A DNA stretch of 64,000 nt from Acephala macrosclerotiorum (Eukaryota > Ascomycota > Leotiomycetes > Helotiales > Mollisiaceae), in the NCBI GenBank assembly GCA_014904845.1, contig MU119349.1, forward strand, positions 1 to 64,000, in the 5' to 3' direction. Positions 23,402 through 34,278 of the stretch are shown piece by piece (within the stretch, counting starts at the first letter, position 1; each line of letters begins with the position of its first letter). The notes under the pieces are model-generated. The model saw nothing but the letters and a program-made list of their open reading frames with translations, searched no databases and had not been told where the DNA came from. Both the position numbers and the translations under genes were made by a program.

Positions 23402-24903
23402 ATGTCTTCCAAAGCCACCCAGAAGGCACTCCAGAACCAGTTTACGCAGATTACGGGCACGCCAGAAAAGACGGCGTTGAGGGTGAGTTGATCGCCTGAA
23501 CATCCCAGAAAGTGGAGCGCAGCTAACTATGATGGTATCCTCAGTACTTGAAGGCTTCCAACTGGAAATTAGATCAGGCTGTCAATAGGTAAGCCATTTC
23601 TTGTTTTCGCATGCTCGATCGGTTGGGCAGCGCTGGGTTCAGAACGATTCCGCTCTCAAACCTCGAATCCTATCGGCCAAGGAAACTTCGAATCGCACAA
23701 GACGAACATCGCTGTTGGATCAAAAATGCAGAAGAGTTTGACTACTACCGATCGGTGAGGATGATACATATGCATACATGGAATATCTACGCTCGCCATA
23801 ATGGGAGGGCAATTACTTTCGGCGGAGGGTCTCCATAAAGCCTGGTGGTAGGAATGGCATGTCGATTTGGCCTGGTAGTCGCTGCCGTTGTCCTACATTT
23901 CCAAACATTTACCCGCAAAAGCGGCGCTGCCATGGCAAAGCTTTGTCTGGTTAGATCTGCGAACGAGAAGTCTGACAACACCAGAAGCTCGCGAGTGTCG
24001 ATTTTGATTATTCAGACCCCCGATCTTCTTGCAGCCCTGGACAGATACCCCATACTCTACGCACTGAACGAGACTGCTGCAAACTGCGTGAAATGCAAAA
24101 GCTGACTGGGACTGTCAATAGTTACTTTGGTGGAAGCGACCAAGCTCCGGCTGCGAGAGACAAGGATGTGTTGGGCAAGCTGTTTGAGAAGTATCGAGGT
24201 CAGTTTAAACCCAGGCTGTACGGTCTCAGTCATAAGCTAACCATCCACCAGCATCAACCGACGAGAAGGACACAGTAGGCGTTGATGGTGCAATGACCTA
24301 CCTTACCGATCTGGGCGTCAACATAGAGAATGCTGAGATGCTAGTCGTACTCGAGATTATCCAGGCGCCTTACGTGGGAGAGTTGTCAAAACAAGGATTT
24401 GTCGATGGCTGGACTGCTATTGGGTAAGGATCACATGTCCATGTTCGATACCATTGTGCTAATTCACGTGTAGGTGTGATACTCTCTCGAAGCAAAAGTC
24501 TTTTGTGGCTGGCCAAATCAAGAGCCTGAAGTCTGATCTTGCTCTGTTCAAGAGAGTCTACAAACACACCTTCGTCTGTGCCAAAGATAAAGGCCAGAAG
24601 GCACTAGCTCTCGAGAATGCTTTAGTGTATTGGGAGCTCCTGTTCAGCCCTCCTGGAAGGTCATGGGTTACCCGTTCTACTAACTGGGCAGTTCTCTGGG
24701 CGGAGTTCTTGAATGCTAAGTGGACAAAGTCCGTCAACAAGGACATGTGGAACCAGACCTTCGTCTTCTTCGAGAAGACCATGGAGGATGAGAGTTTGAG
24801 TTTTTGGAGCGAGGATGGTGCATGGCCAGGTGTTATCGATGAGTTCGTTGCCTACACCAAAGAGAAGAGAGGAGATGTTCCAGACACGATGGAGACTGAC
24901 TAG
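23402..24903 (+). CDS. DCN1: DCN1, cullin neddylation E3-like factor
   Basis: Exons 23402-23482, 23545-23588, 24122-24198, 24252-24423 and 24474-24903 give 267 aa, all in phase. Dcn1 helps transfer Nedd8/Rub1 from Ubc12 to cullins. The N-terminal UBA domain is split by introns: QNQFTQITGTPEKTALR, then YLKASNWKLDQAVNSYFGG. The PONY domain follows: DVLGKLFEKYR, DGAMTYLTDLGVNIENAEML and GFVDGWTAIGCDTLSKQK. The C-terminal binding region has KALALENALVYWELLF and LWAEFLNAKW, then SFWSEDGAWPGVIDEFVAY. Intron 2 (23589-24121, 533 bp) is far longer than the others, but has a GTAAGC donor, a CTGACT branch site and an AATAG acceptor that rebuild the conserved VNSYF. It converges on the mitochondrial S6 gene. 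Confidence 0.93.
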
Positions 24904-25176
24904 AGAATGCGAGAGAACACTTTGCGAGCACCTTTTTTTGCTGAAATCTCCTTATTCTCAGCGGGCTGCACGTGGACGGAGTTTAGGTAACACCTGGGAT
25001 TAGATTTGCATTCAGAGCGATTTATGCCATCAAACCACTGATGTAATGGATTGAGAATGTGTTCATACAAGTGAAGCGTGTTTGGACCATGTCGATATGT
25101 AGGCCCGAATCTCAAAACCATCCTGCTTGCGCCATGCAATGTTGCCATAATATACATTCCATCCAACCATCCTCCT

Positions 25177-25629
25177 TCACCATCTTGACCCTTCCTTCCA
25201 TGGTATCGAGCTTCCCAATTTACTTATACTCTCCAATGTGCCATCACCAAGCTTTACAGTGCTGAATTTGATCATTCGAGGATCCAAACCCAAAGTCATT
25301 CTCACATCGTCCTGTATCTTGCTCGAGGCGTCGTATCGCATGATGAAATAGTGGCCATCAGTGTACTGCGCTTGATGCTTTCGGGTCTTCTTTGGCAGAC
25401 TCCAGACTCCCCAATTATTCAGTGCTCGTATCGTTCCACCGTTTCGAAGGATGAGAGAACCTGCTGTGCGGGCGATTCTGCTTCCATCAGTCTATGGTCT
25501 AGGGGGAAGGTTGGGGGAGTTGTACTCTTTGACCTCTGCGAGGTTGCCTGGCCGGACCTGTGGGTTGTAAGTATACCGATTGTCTGATAAATTGAAAGTA
25601 CTTACAACTGCGATGAGCTCGTACAACAT
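25177..25629 (-). CDS. MRP17: mitochondrial small-subunit ribosomal protein bS6m
   Basis: Three exons, 25629-25606, 25557-25526 and 25480-25177, give 119 aa. The first exon codes only MLYELIAV and the second only VRPGNLAEVK plus part of a codon. The introns (GTAAGT...CACAG, 48 bp; GTACAA...GAAG, 45 bp) keep the frame and rebuild the S6 sequence RIARTAGSLILRNGGTIRAL. Then come NNWGVWSLPKK, HYFIMRYDASSKIQDDVR and LGLDPRMIKFSTVKLG, all typical of fungal bS6m. The protein binds mitochondrial small-subunit rRNA. The gene is easy to miss because no single open frame covers it. It is divergent from RRB1 with 213 bp between start codons. Confidence 0.88.
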
Positions 25630-25842
25630 TTTGCCCGTGAATTCGATTTTCTTGATGCTGCTCCAGTTGATGAGTGTCTGTCGAGCCTTAAGGTTTTGGC
25701 GCTAAAATGCGGCCGCTTAAAATTTGGTGGAGTTCGCACGATTACAATCGCGATAAGAAAAAATATTGAACGCTTTCGAAAAGAACGACAATTTTCCTGA
25801 CGTTTTCCACGGCGCAGATAAATTTTCGGACTACTTAGTATC
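25630..25842. promoter_or_regulatory. shared divergent promoter, MRP17 / RRB1
   Basis: Only 213 bp separate the two start codons, so both genes must be driven from this stretch. It includes AAAATTT next to a GCGGCCGC palindrome (about 25705-25725). A perfect match to the yeast PAC box (GCGATGAGCT, 25610-25619) lies just outside, inside MRP17 exon 1. No clear TATA box is seen. Confidence 0.5.
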
Positions 25843-27389
25843 ATGTCGAAAAGGAGAGCGGAAGATCAGGAAAATGTTGGCGTGCCGCTGAAGGGTGGAG
25901 AGCGGCCAGAAAAGTCAGCGTTCGAGGACGAGGTGGGAGAGTTTGAGGACGAATTCGAGGACGAATATGAGAGTGAGGATGAGATATTGGAGGCGGGAGT
26001 TGATGGCAGACCTGATGCAGAAAGGGAAGCAGATGAGAAAGCTGGTGAGTATACATGAAAGTGTTTCTATCAGTTGGCGCATAGTTGTGGATTTTTGCTA
26101 ATGTTATACTAGAAGCTATGGACGTTGACCAGCAGGCTTTCATTGTTGGCAGGAATAAATTGGAACCAGGTCAGACTCTGGCGCCAGATCTGTCAACATA
26201 CGAAATGCTTCACGCGCTGAGTACTCCTTGGCCGTGCCTTTCCTTCGATATTATTAAAGACAGCTTGGGTGATAATCGGAAAACATACCCCGCTACGATG
26301 TATGCTGTCGCGGGCACCCAGGCGGAAAGTAAGAGGGAGAAGGAGAATCAATTGATGGTCATGAAGTTCAGTGGGCTTAGCAGAATGGAACGAAACCACG
26401 GCGACGAAGATTCATCGGATGATGAGGACGAGGACGCAGACCCAATTCTCGAGTCCGCATCAATACCTTTCTCGTCAGCTACGAACCGGATACGTGCCCA
26501 CCAAACTCCCGCTTCAGACTCTTCTCGACCTCCAACAACTTTGACGGCTTCAATGACAGGAGCAGGCCAAGTTCTCATCCATGATGTTACCCCTCATCTA
26601 GTGTCCTTTGATACTCCTGGAACAACAATTACACCTCAGCAAAACAAACCATTGTCAACCCTCCGAATGCACAAGTCGGAAGGATACGCAGTAGATTGGT
26701 CACCTCTTGTGTCAACTGGAAAGCTTTTGACTGGAGATAATGAAGGAAAGATATATGTCACCACAAGAACAGCTGGCGAGGGTTGGGCTACAGACTCCCG
26801 TCCATTTGCTGGCCACGAAGGAAGCGTCGAAGAACTGCAATGGAGCCCTTCGGAACGAAATGTTTTTGCCTCGGCGTCGAGTGATGGTGCTATCAAAGTT
26901 TGGGATGTCCGAAGCAAGAGCAGAACAGCAGCACTGAGTGTCCAAGTCAGCAATACGGATGTGAACGTGATGTCTTGGTCTCACCAGACCTCGCATCTCC
27001 TCGCCTCGGGAGCTGACGATGGAGTTTGGGCAGTCTGGGATCTGCGTCAGTGGAAACCTAACTCCGCCTCATCTGCACCAGCGAAGCCGGCTCCAGTTGC
27101 AAGTTTCAACTTCCATAAGGAGCAGATTACTAGTGTGGAATGGCATCCGACGGATGACAGTATCGTGGCAGTTGCTGCAGGTGACGATACCCTGACTTTA
27201 TGGGATCTTGCCGTGGAATTGGATGACGAGGAGAGCAAGGATACTGGTGGTGTGACGGAGGTGCCTCCACAATTGTTGTTCGTCCATTATATGGAGAAGG
27301 TGAAGGAGCTCCATTTCCATCCACAAATACCCGGTTGTTTAGTTGGTACTGGAGAAGCCTTCAATGTGTTTAAGACCATCAGCGTTTAG
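25843..27389 (+). CDS. RRB1: RRB1/GRWD1 WD40 ribosome-assembly chaperone
   Basis: Exons 25843-26044 and 26113-27389 give 492 aa; the 68-bp intron (GTGAGT...CTAG) is in phase. Rrb1 is the nuclear chaperone for ribosomal protein L3 (uL3) in 60S assembly. The N-terminus is highly acidic (FEDEFEDEYESEDEIL). The family block STYEMLHALSTPWPCLSFDI follows, then TYPATMYAVAGTQA and a second acidic stretch DEDSSDDEDEDADP. The WD40 repeats include EGYAVDWSPL, EELQWSPSERNVFASASSDG with IKVWDVR, HLLASGADDGVWAVWDLRQW, and ITSVEWHPTDDSIVAVAAGD with LTLWDLAVE. The C-terminal VKELHFHPQIPGCLVGTG is also typical. Identification is confident. Confidence 0.95.
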
Positions 27390-28770
27390 AATGAAACACG
27401 GCTGGCAAACTCCCGCCCAATAATACCTTTCTCGTATTGTCACTGGCTCGCAGTGGCTTAAAGGAGCGATACACCGATGTACCAAAAAGCCGAGGACAAT
27501 CATCGGGACATGAGAGCCGGAGATCTAAGTAGGATGTAACTGAAGTGCCATCAGAGGTTGCAAGAGGTCCGTTTTCTACTGTCAACAATTTCCCTTTAGT
27601 GTCGGGACACCTTATTAGTAGTGCTTTGTTCTGTGTCTCCCGACCTCGACACCGGAAGACTGGCGGATTTGGGGGCCAGATTCCCAGCTCCATCTTCCAC
27701 AGAGCTACACGTGATTGGGCTCTTCTAGGCAAGCAAGCAAGTGCCAGTCGTGTTGGGCAGGTGAGATGTCTCATGCATCAGACCACGAATGGACAGAGAT
27801 GACCGTGTGGAATAGAGACAAGTCATTACTCTCAGTCATCAATTCCTCCGCAGATACTGTCGACAGACAAGATCGGAAGTGGCCGGAATTCTCCAAAACG
27901 CCCCCCTCGGCCCTTCAATCTGAATGCTAGGACAAAAATGCCTCGAAAGTTTCAGAAGATGAACAGCGGTGGAACAGTCTAGGACATCGAGAGAAAGTTT
28001 TCCAACTTTTCCACCAGCGTTCTAAAGTTTCATCGACTCGTCCTTTTCTGAAAATATATAAAAAGTCCCCAGAAAAAAAATAAGGGTCGTATTTCCCCTC
28101 ATCTGGGCAACCAAAACATTTCCCCGGTCTAACTAGGTTCCGAATGTTAATGCGCCCGACGACTCTCCCCTGAGCATTTTCGGAAGATCGCGTGCTCGTC
28201 GCCAGGCCTCTCAGCCTCTCAGAGAATTTTTTTTTTTTTTGCAGGCAAAAGCGCCAGTCAGCCTCATCGAAACGTAAAAATTTGATCAAAGAAGCGATAT
28301 GGCAAGTCTTGCCCAATGCAATGCCTAAAAGCGGTAAGCTACTCATTCGCCGAGCGTGACATCGAGGCGAGCATGCCTGCTTCGCCAATAGGAAGGGCTG
28401 CGACAAAATGATTTAGAGGCACTCGTGATCATCATCTTTTAGGTGATCCAGGGATCTGGTTGGCTAAGCGCAGGCTGCAGGGCTCCCTGTAAAAAACTGT
28501 TTCCCCGCAAGTCCATCGCTGTGGAAGTGCGGGATGAGATGAGGGCCAAGTCTAGTCTGGTGGACTCCAACTGTTCCACCTTGTTTTGCCCCATAGTTCC
28601 ATAAGCCTCCTCCTTCTCCTCTTCTTCTCGATTATTTCTCCTTTCGTAATTTTGGTATCGGGTTAGAAGAAACACCTGCCAGAGCTGCACTTACAAACCA
28701 CATCAATATCACTAATGTCAGTTCGAGCATTAGTCTTCGTCTTCGTGGAGGAGATGAAAACGCCTATCTA
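27390..28770. other. 1.4-kb intergenic stretch
   Basis: This lies between the RRB1 stop and the next start. A run of 12 T residues near 28228-28239 and an A-rich stretch near 28073-28083 are the only notable low-complexity segments. The open frames overlap on both strands and carry no motif. Confidence 0.45.
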
Positions 28771-29577
28771 ATGGGGCTTTGGACAACAACACGGATTACG
28801 ACACGACCACACGTGAGCATGATACACATCTTCGGCAGCAAAGAGTCCGCTACAGAAACTTTTACTTTCACGTTCTCGGCCGGGTCCTCCTTGAAATTGT
28901 CCTTCGACTGGCCATTGTCCTCCCCACCACCTCTGAACCGTCCATTTAAGCGTCGACGAGCACTGTCGGATGTGGATGGTGAAGGAAAAGAGGCCAGAAA
29001 GAAGAGACGCCTTCGGTTGCAGCTTATTACTTCCCGTTTGAGCGCCAGGTTCTCTGAACCGGCCACGAACATTGGTACCAACCGTGGCCTCTCCAAGATC
29101 TCAGTCTGGGCGAAAAACAAAGCGCTCGGCAAGAACGTGCTTAGGAAGGCCGCTATCATGAACCGAATTCGAAGGAGGATGGACACAGCAAAGGATTTAA
29201 TGCGTGTTGAGCAAGAGAGAACCAGAGAACTATCGCTCCGAGAGGTCGTCCTTCAGAAACCTCGATGTCTTGACTTTCCTCTTCCGCCTTCACCACTAGG
29301 CTTGTCGAACTACGACGCTTTGGACTTGGAAGACGACGTATACGACCATGAAGATGACGAGAACGCCGACAATGTCTCTGCTATCTATAGCGATTTCAAC
29401 ATCATGAATCCCACGACGAGCATCGAGGGGGACGACTATGCGTATCTCGATGCGTTGGACGGCATCTCTCCAGAAGACCTGCCAGATACACCACCTGCAC
29501 TACCCGAAGAAAGTATCGCTGAGATGTTAAGAGAGGATAGCAGAGGGGAGAGTATCTTTGTGCAGGTCAGGGAATGA
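28771..29577 (+). CDS. conserved unknown ascomycete protein
   Basis: A single exon encodes 268 aa. The centre is basic (PFKRRRALSDVDGEGKEARK, then RLQLITSRLSARFSEPAT). It is followed by ISVWAKNKALGKNVLRKAA and NRIRRRMDTAKDLMR, forming a likely helical, DNA- or RNA-contacting region. The C-terminal third is acidic (LEDDVYDHEDDENADNVSA) and ends with a PEEL-like tail (DLPDTPPALPEESIAEML). I recall similar proteins annotated as hypothetical across Pezizomycotina, but know no function. The first 30 or so residues after the ATG at 28771 look less constrained, so an ATG at 28819 is possible. It converges on the OHCU decarboxylase gene. Confidence 0.75.
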   Translation: MGLWTTTRITTRPHVSMIHIFGSKESATETFTFTFSAGSSLKLSFDWPLSSPPPLNRPFKRRRALSDVDGEGKEARKKRRLRLQLITSRLSARFSEPATNIGTNRGLSKISVWAKNKALGKNVLRKAAIMNRIRRRMDTAKDLMRVEQERTRELSLREVVLQKPRCLDFPLPPSPLGLSNYDALDLEDDVYDHEDDENADNVSAIYSDFNIMNPTTSIEGDDYAYLDALDGISPEDLPDTPPALPEESIAEMLREDSRGESIFVQVRE

Positions 29578-29879
29578 CCTTGCTATCAAGGGGAATGTGT
29601 GGGCGAGGCAGTCATGTCCTAGTATCTCTGAATACAAGCACACAGAGTGGGGCTAGAATGTCCCTCACTATGAGAATGCTTTTCGATGTGAAAAGTGTTG
29701 TTTCAGACGCAGATCATCCAAGACAAGCTACCACGAAGGAGAGCGTATGTTGAAGGTGGAGGTGGGGGCTTTGTGAAATCATGAATTTTGTATTGGATAA
29801 TATTGCATTGCATGGCACTGGTCCCAGAAAATTGTACGGTCAGGCTGGGTCATCGGACAGGAAGGAAGCACAAGGTGCA
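29578..29879. other. convergent 3' intergenic region
   Basis: About 300 bp separate two convergent stop codons. It should hold both 3' UTRs and polyadenylation sites. A TGAATTTTGTATTGGATAAT segment near 29782-29801 is AT-rich. No gene is seen. Confidence 0.45.
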
Positions 29880-30525
29880 TCATGGTTGCTGGAGTTTTCT
29901 GCTTCTATCCGCTGCAATATCGCACATGGCCTGTGTTCCATGTGAATCAGATTATAATCAAGTTTTTCAAAACTGCATCTTACCTTGAGACCTTCTGCTC
30001 TTTCCAACTTGATGTCTCCTCTGTTGATTCTCGAACGCATATTCTCCATGATGATCGGCCGAGACCTTCCATTGACGAAGACACTGCAGTGACATCAGCA
30101 CACCTACTTGGTATGGATGAGAGGGCAAGCTACACGTATTTGAGACCTGGAAATGTCCTTTCGTACTCAGCATTCAACTCTCTGAGCTTCGTTGCCTCTT
30201 CTTCTCCTCCAGTGTTCAGTTGTGCCTGTTCCGCTTGTGACTGAGCACTCTCGACCTTCTTCTCGCCAAGTCTTGGGTGGGCACCAAGAATTTGGTTGAG
30301 CCATTCTGTATCACTTGTAGAAGGGCTCTCAGACAACTCTGTCAATTGGACTCCAATACTAGCAATTAGATCGTTGTATGAATCGAATTTCTCTGTACGA
30401 AGCAGATCCAGTGACAGGTTTCGAAGGGCCTGACATGGCTCAAATAGTGCATCAAGGATAGCAGAGCGCTCGGTGGTAGAAAGCGAAGGGACTCTGACGA
30501 TGGGTGGTAACTGAAAGCCCGGCAT
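29880..30525 (-). CDS. OHCU decarboxylase (urate degradation)
   Basis: Exons 30525-30134, 30083-29984 and 29930-29880 give 180 aa. The enzyme converts 2-oxo-4-hydroxy-4-carboxy-5-ureidoimidazoline to (S)-allantoin in urate catabolism. Diagnostic blocks are LPPIVRVPSLSTTERSAILD, LFEPCQALRNLS, the catalytic-region motif LGAHPRLGEKKVESAQSQAE, KLRELNAEYERTFPGLKYV, then VFVNGRSRPIIMENMRSRI after intron 1 and AMCDIAADRSRKLQQP after intron 2. Both introns (50 and 53 bp) were fixed by frame and by these family motifs. I chose the ATG at 30525 (MPGFQLPPI, A at -3) because the frame upstream has no other ATG. No urate oxidase gene is in the window. It is divergent from PRP19. Confidence 0.9.
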
Positions 30526-30748
30526 GTTCAAAAAGAGGGCAAGCACAGCACATAAACACAAATTCTAAGATGAGAAGGTTTTTGGGAGGGACGAGGACGT
30601 TGATAAAGTTGAGGGATTGAGATAACCCCCATATTTACTAGAGCTAAACGGGCCTAGCCTGATGGCTAGCTTCAAAATTTCCAGAACTTGCAGAAGTTCG
30701 AGATGCGCGCCTGAAGCTCGCTCGGAAACTCGACGTGATTGATTCAAG
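30526..30748. promoter_or_regulatory. shared divergent promoter, OHCU decarboxylase / PRP19
   Basis: The two start codons are 223 bp apart and point away from each other. The stretch must contain both promoters. No TATA box or named operator is evident. Confidence 0.45.
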
Positions 30749-32382
30749 ATGTTGTGCTCAAGTAAGTAGAAATACTGCCTTTCGCACGGCTGGACATATG
30801 CTAATAGACTATTCTTAGTATCTGGCGAAGCTCCGCAGCACCCTGTTGCTTCCTCGAAGTCAGGTAAGTTCGGCAGACGGCGCGTTGCGTAGAATGCTTG
30901 AGGCTGATGAATTGTAGGGAATGTCTTCGAAAAGCGCTTGATCGAGGCCTACATCACGGAGAATCACAAGGATCCTGTAAATGGGGAGGAACTCGAGATT
31001 ACAGACCTCATCGACCTCAAGTCCACCAAGATTGTCACACCTCGACCTCCGACTCTTACATCCATCCCCTCACTTCTCTCGACCTTCCAGAACGAATGGG
31101 ACTCTTTGGCGCTCGAATCTTTCACATTAAGACAGCAACTGCAGGAAACGAGACAAGAATTGGCGACGGCGCTGTATCAACATGACGCAGCAGTCAGAGT
31201 TATTGCACGATTGACTAAGGAGCGCGACGACGCTCGAGATGCGCTTTCGAAAGTTACTATCGGTGCCGGAGGCACAAACAATGGGGATGCAATGCAAATT
31301 GATAGCCAAGGCCTTCCTGAAGAGCTTGCTGCTAAGGTTGATGATACCCAAGAGAAGTATGTTCTAAAGCTTGCTCTTGATTGCCTCCCACTAACAGCAT
31401 CAACAGACTTTCAAAGAGCCGCAGAAAGCGACCGGTACCAAAGGAATGGGCCGATTCGGAAGTTATTGGGAACTTTGGCGTTGCAACTCAATCGGAACCT
31501 CTATACCCAGGATGCACATCTCTCGCTGTTGATGCATCTGGTCAGTTGGCGATTGTAGGTGGAACCAACGGTGTTGCGGGCGTTTATTCTATCCCAGAAA
31601 ACAAGGTCCAGCAGTCCTTCAAGGCAGGCAGCGCTGTCACGGATGCGGTCTGGTATGGAACACAGCCTGTGGTATCTACTTCCTCGGGTGCCGTTAAGGT
31701 TTTCGGAGACAGTGAGACTACCTTCACCTCACACGCAGGCAGTGCGAATGCTCTCGCATTGCACCCGAGTGGTGATATCCTTGCGTCTGTGGGTGTTGAC
31801 AAGAGCTTTGTCTTCTACGATCTACCGGGAGGCAAAGCTGTAACTCAAGTCAACACAGATTCAGGTAAGATCCCAACCTATTTGAAATACTATATAGATG
31901 CTGACAATTTCACAGAGCTAACAACAGCGGCATTCCACCCGGATGGTCATCTATTCGCAGCTGGAGGTGCCGATGGGCAAATTAAGATGTTTCACGTGAA
32001 GACCGGCGAGAATGCTGCAAACTTTGAATTAGGAGGACCTGTCCAAGACATTACCTTCTCGGAAAATGGTATCTGGTTTGCCGCTGTTGCCAAGGGATCC
32101 AATAGCGTTGTTGTTTTCGATCTCCGAAAAGAAGGCAAGGCAGCAGAGGCGAAGATCTTGGAAATTGGTGGACAAGTCGATAGCATTCGATGGGACTATA
32201 CTGGTCAATATCTTGCTGCTTCTGGGCCTAGTGGCCTTACCATCTCACAATATACCAAGTCATCGAAGTCATGGTCAGACGTCATTAGCACAGCGGTGCC
32301 AGCAACTGCAGTGGAATGGGGACTAGAAGCAAAGACCTTGATCACTGTCAATAGGGATGGCATTGTCACAGTGCTTGGATGA
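30749..32382 (+). CDS. PRP19: Prp19 U-box E3 ligase, spliceosome NTC core
   Basis: Exons 30749-30761, 30819-30863, 30918-31356, 31407-31864 and 31916-32382 give 473 aa, all in phase. The first exon codes only four residues (MLCS). Prp19 is the U-box ubiquitin ligase that scaffolds the NineTeen complex during splicing. The N-terminal U-box reads MLCSISGEAPQHPVASSKSG, then VFEKRLIEAYITENHKDPVN. The coiled-coil tetramerisation segment follows (LESFTLRQQLQETRQELATA, ALYQHDAAVRVIARLTKERD). The C-terminal WD40 propeller includes TSLAVDASGQLAIVGGTNG, ALALHPSGDILASVGVDKS, AAFHPDGHLFAAGGADGQIK and SIRWDYTGQYLAASGPSG. The length is normal for the family. Identification is very confident. Confidence 0.96.
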
Positions 32383-33145
32383 GGCTGGATACTTGGAGTT
32401 GGGGCTTTGAAATTCTTGGCCTGTGGCAAAAGAAAATCCGGACAGTTTCTTGGTACTGTAATTTTAGAAAACAAGCATCCGAAAGAATGTTGATGAACAG
32501 TGCAAATTTATGGGTGCATGAGCTTTCTAAGAATCTTTGGTTTTGTGAGTACCATTTGCGCCTGTCCTTGCAAATACAAAGAGATGACAGTACCTCATGG
32601 GCTGGGACATTCACGACCCTTTGTCAGCTAGTCGTCTGCAGGCGCCGCGGTTGCTATTTCTATCCAGGGTGGCTTCGGCGCCAAAAACCGTAGAATTTCC
32701 AACCAACAACAATATTCATCCTTTCTTTGATTTTGTCTCTGCACCATTGCGTGCGGCTGATTATTAATTGTACTCTAGATATCAAGAGCAGGCTGGAAGG
32801 TAGAAGTCTCTGTGAGGAGGCAAACGTCGGACTTAATCCGCGAAATGTCAAGCGAGAGCCGCTAACAGGGACTCTGATCTCACGTTCCGGAGCACTTCCA
32901 CTTGAATATAAACAACACCACACTCACACTCATTGTATTTTTCGACTTACGTTGCCGGCAGAAGTCCCAGCGCACTTGGTGTATCTGGTTCCCAGAACGA
33001 GAGTTTCAGTCCTCTTCCGCAGTACTATGGATAGATGGCAGCCAGATCGCTCGCGCCACAAGGTATGAAGACCCACCTCAGTACACCACAGTCTTTTTGA
33101 TGAAGGCTAATTCAATGTCCCTCACGACAGAGGACATTCACTGAG
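32383..33145. other. intergenic PRP19 to RING gene
   Basis: This holds the PRP19 3' UTR and the promoter and leader of the RING gene. The short frames on both strands lack motifs. Confidence 0.45.
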
Positions 33146-34278
33146 ATGTCACACTCAGCTACGCTCTCGCCTTCACCTTTAAATTTCGGAGGCCCATCGG
33201 CGTCAAATTTCTTCCATGATTGCGAACCCTCCGCACCTTCCAACAACTTTCTCGAACGACGTCGAACCTCCCACCCTCACAACAACTCTCTGCGTGGTGC
33301 CTCTACAGACATGGCGGAAGCTTCGCACGCTGAGCGACCCAGACTCGAACACCGACAATCTCAAACAATCATCGATCTTACTGACGATGACGGACCTCCT
33401 GTACCACGGAACAATCGAACGGGCAATCGAGCCTCCAGACCTCCACAGCTTGGTAGAAGTGACACGGTCAGCCTGCGAGACTTGGTCGACCTCACAGCAG
33501 AAGATGAAGAAGTTATGATCACTGGGGCAAGACAACTACCTCCACCGCCGCCAAGTCGTGTACGACCCGCGCCTCAAAGAGCAGCGTCGCCACCTCTCTT
33601 CGTACAAGACCGACCACAGGCGGAACGACCTCCACCGAACAGACCTCTGCACGCCCATCATATCCATCGTGTATATGCTTCTCCTAATGCCATCGGCTTT
33701 TTCACCGGAGCGATCAATGATCTAGGAAATGCAGCCCATGATCTTTTCCGCCAAAGAATCTTCAATGATGCCAATTTCCACATGCTTGCCCACGATCAAG
33801 TCATGCCAGGGGCTTTAAACTACCAGCATGCGGCATTTGCAGAGCGGAAACCCGACCACGTTGCTCCGCCTGCCGTCTCAGAGGGCTTCACTCGATCACC
33901 CACGGATGTGGATGTGGTAGTTTGCCCAAGTTGTGAAGAAGAGTTGATACACCATAAGGATGTCGAGGGACCAGCTGTGAAGAAGGGTGGTAAGGCACCT
34001 TCGCGAAAAGATATGGAGGAGCATCCATTCTGGGTGGTCAAGGAGTGTGGTCATGTATGGTTGCCCAGTCTTCGTGAAATGCACTTGCTAACATTGTGTA
34101 GGTTTACTGCAACAGATGTTATCAGTTCCGCCAGCAGGCGGCAAAGCACCGACCCGACGTGAACTTTCCCGAGGTAGAGAAGGCTAATAGCAAGAAGACG
34201 AAGATCCTTACGTGTAACGTTGATGATTGCTCGAGCGATGTGAAGAGCAAGGACAAGTGGGTTGGCGTCTTCCTATAA
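33146..34278 (+). CDS. C3HC4 RING protein with tandem SUMO-interacting motifs
   Basis: Exons 33146-34054 and 34102-34278 give 361 aa; the 47-bp intron (GTATGG...TGTAG) lies inside the RING and rebuilds CGHVYCNRC. Two SUMO-interacting motifs lie in the disordered N-terminal half: IIDLTDDD (about 75-82) and LVDLTAEDEE (about 113-122), each a hydrophobic core followed by acids. The C-terminal RING ligands read C260, C263, C301, H303, C306, C309, C341, C346, a C3HC4 order with a long first loop. This layout matches SUMO-targeted ubiquitin ligases (the Slx8/RNF4 type), which ubiquitinate sumoylated nuclear proteins. That role is inferred from architecture, not from close sequence identity. Proline-rich stretches (LPPPPPSRVRPAPQ) separate the parts. 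Confidence 0.82.

Noticed and set aside
22948..23503. 133-codon minus-strand frame
   Set aside because: It overlaps the secure first exon of DCN1 antisense and its basic composition has no recognisable motif.
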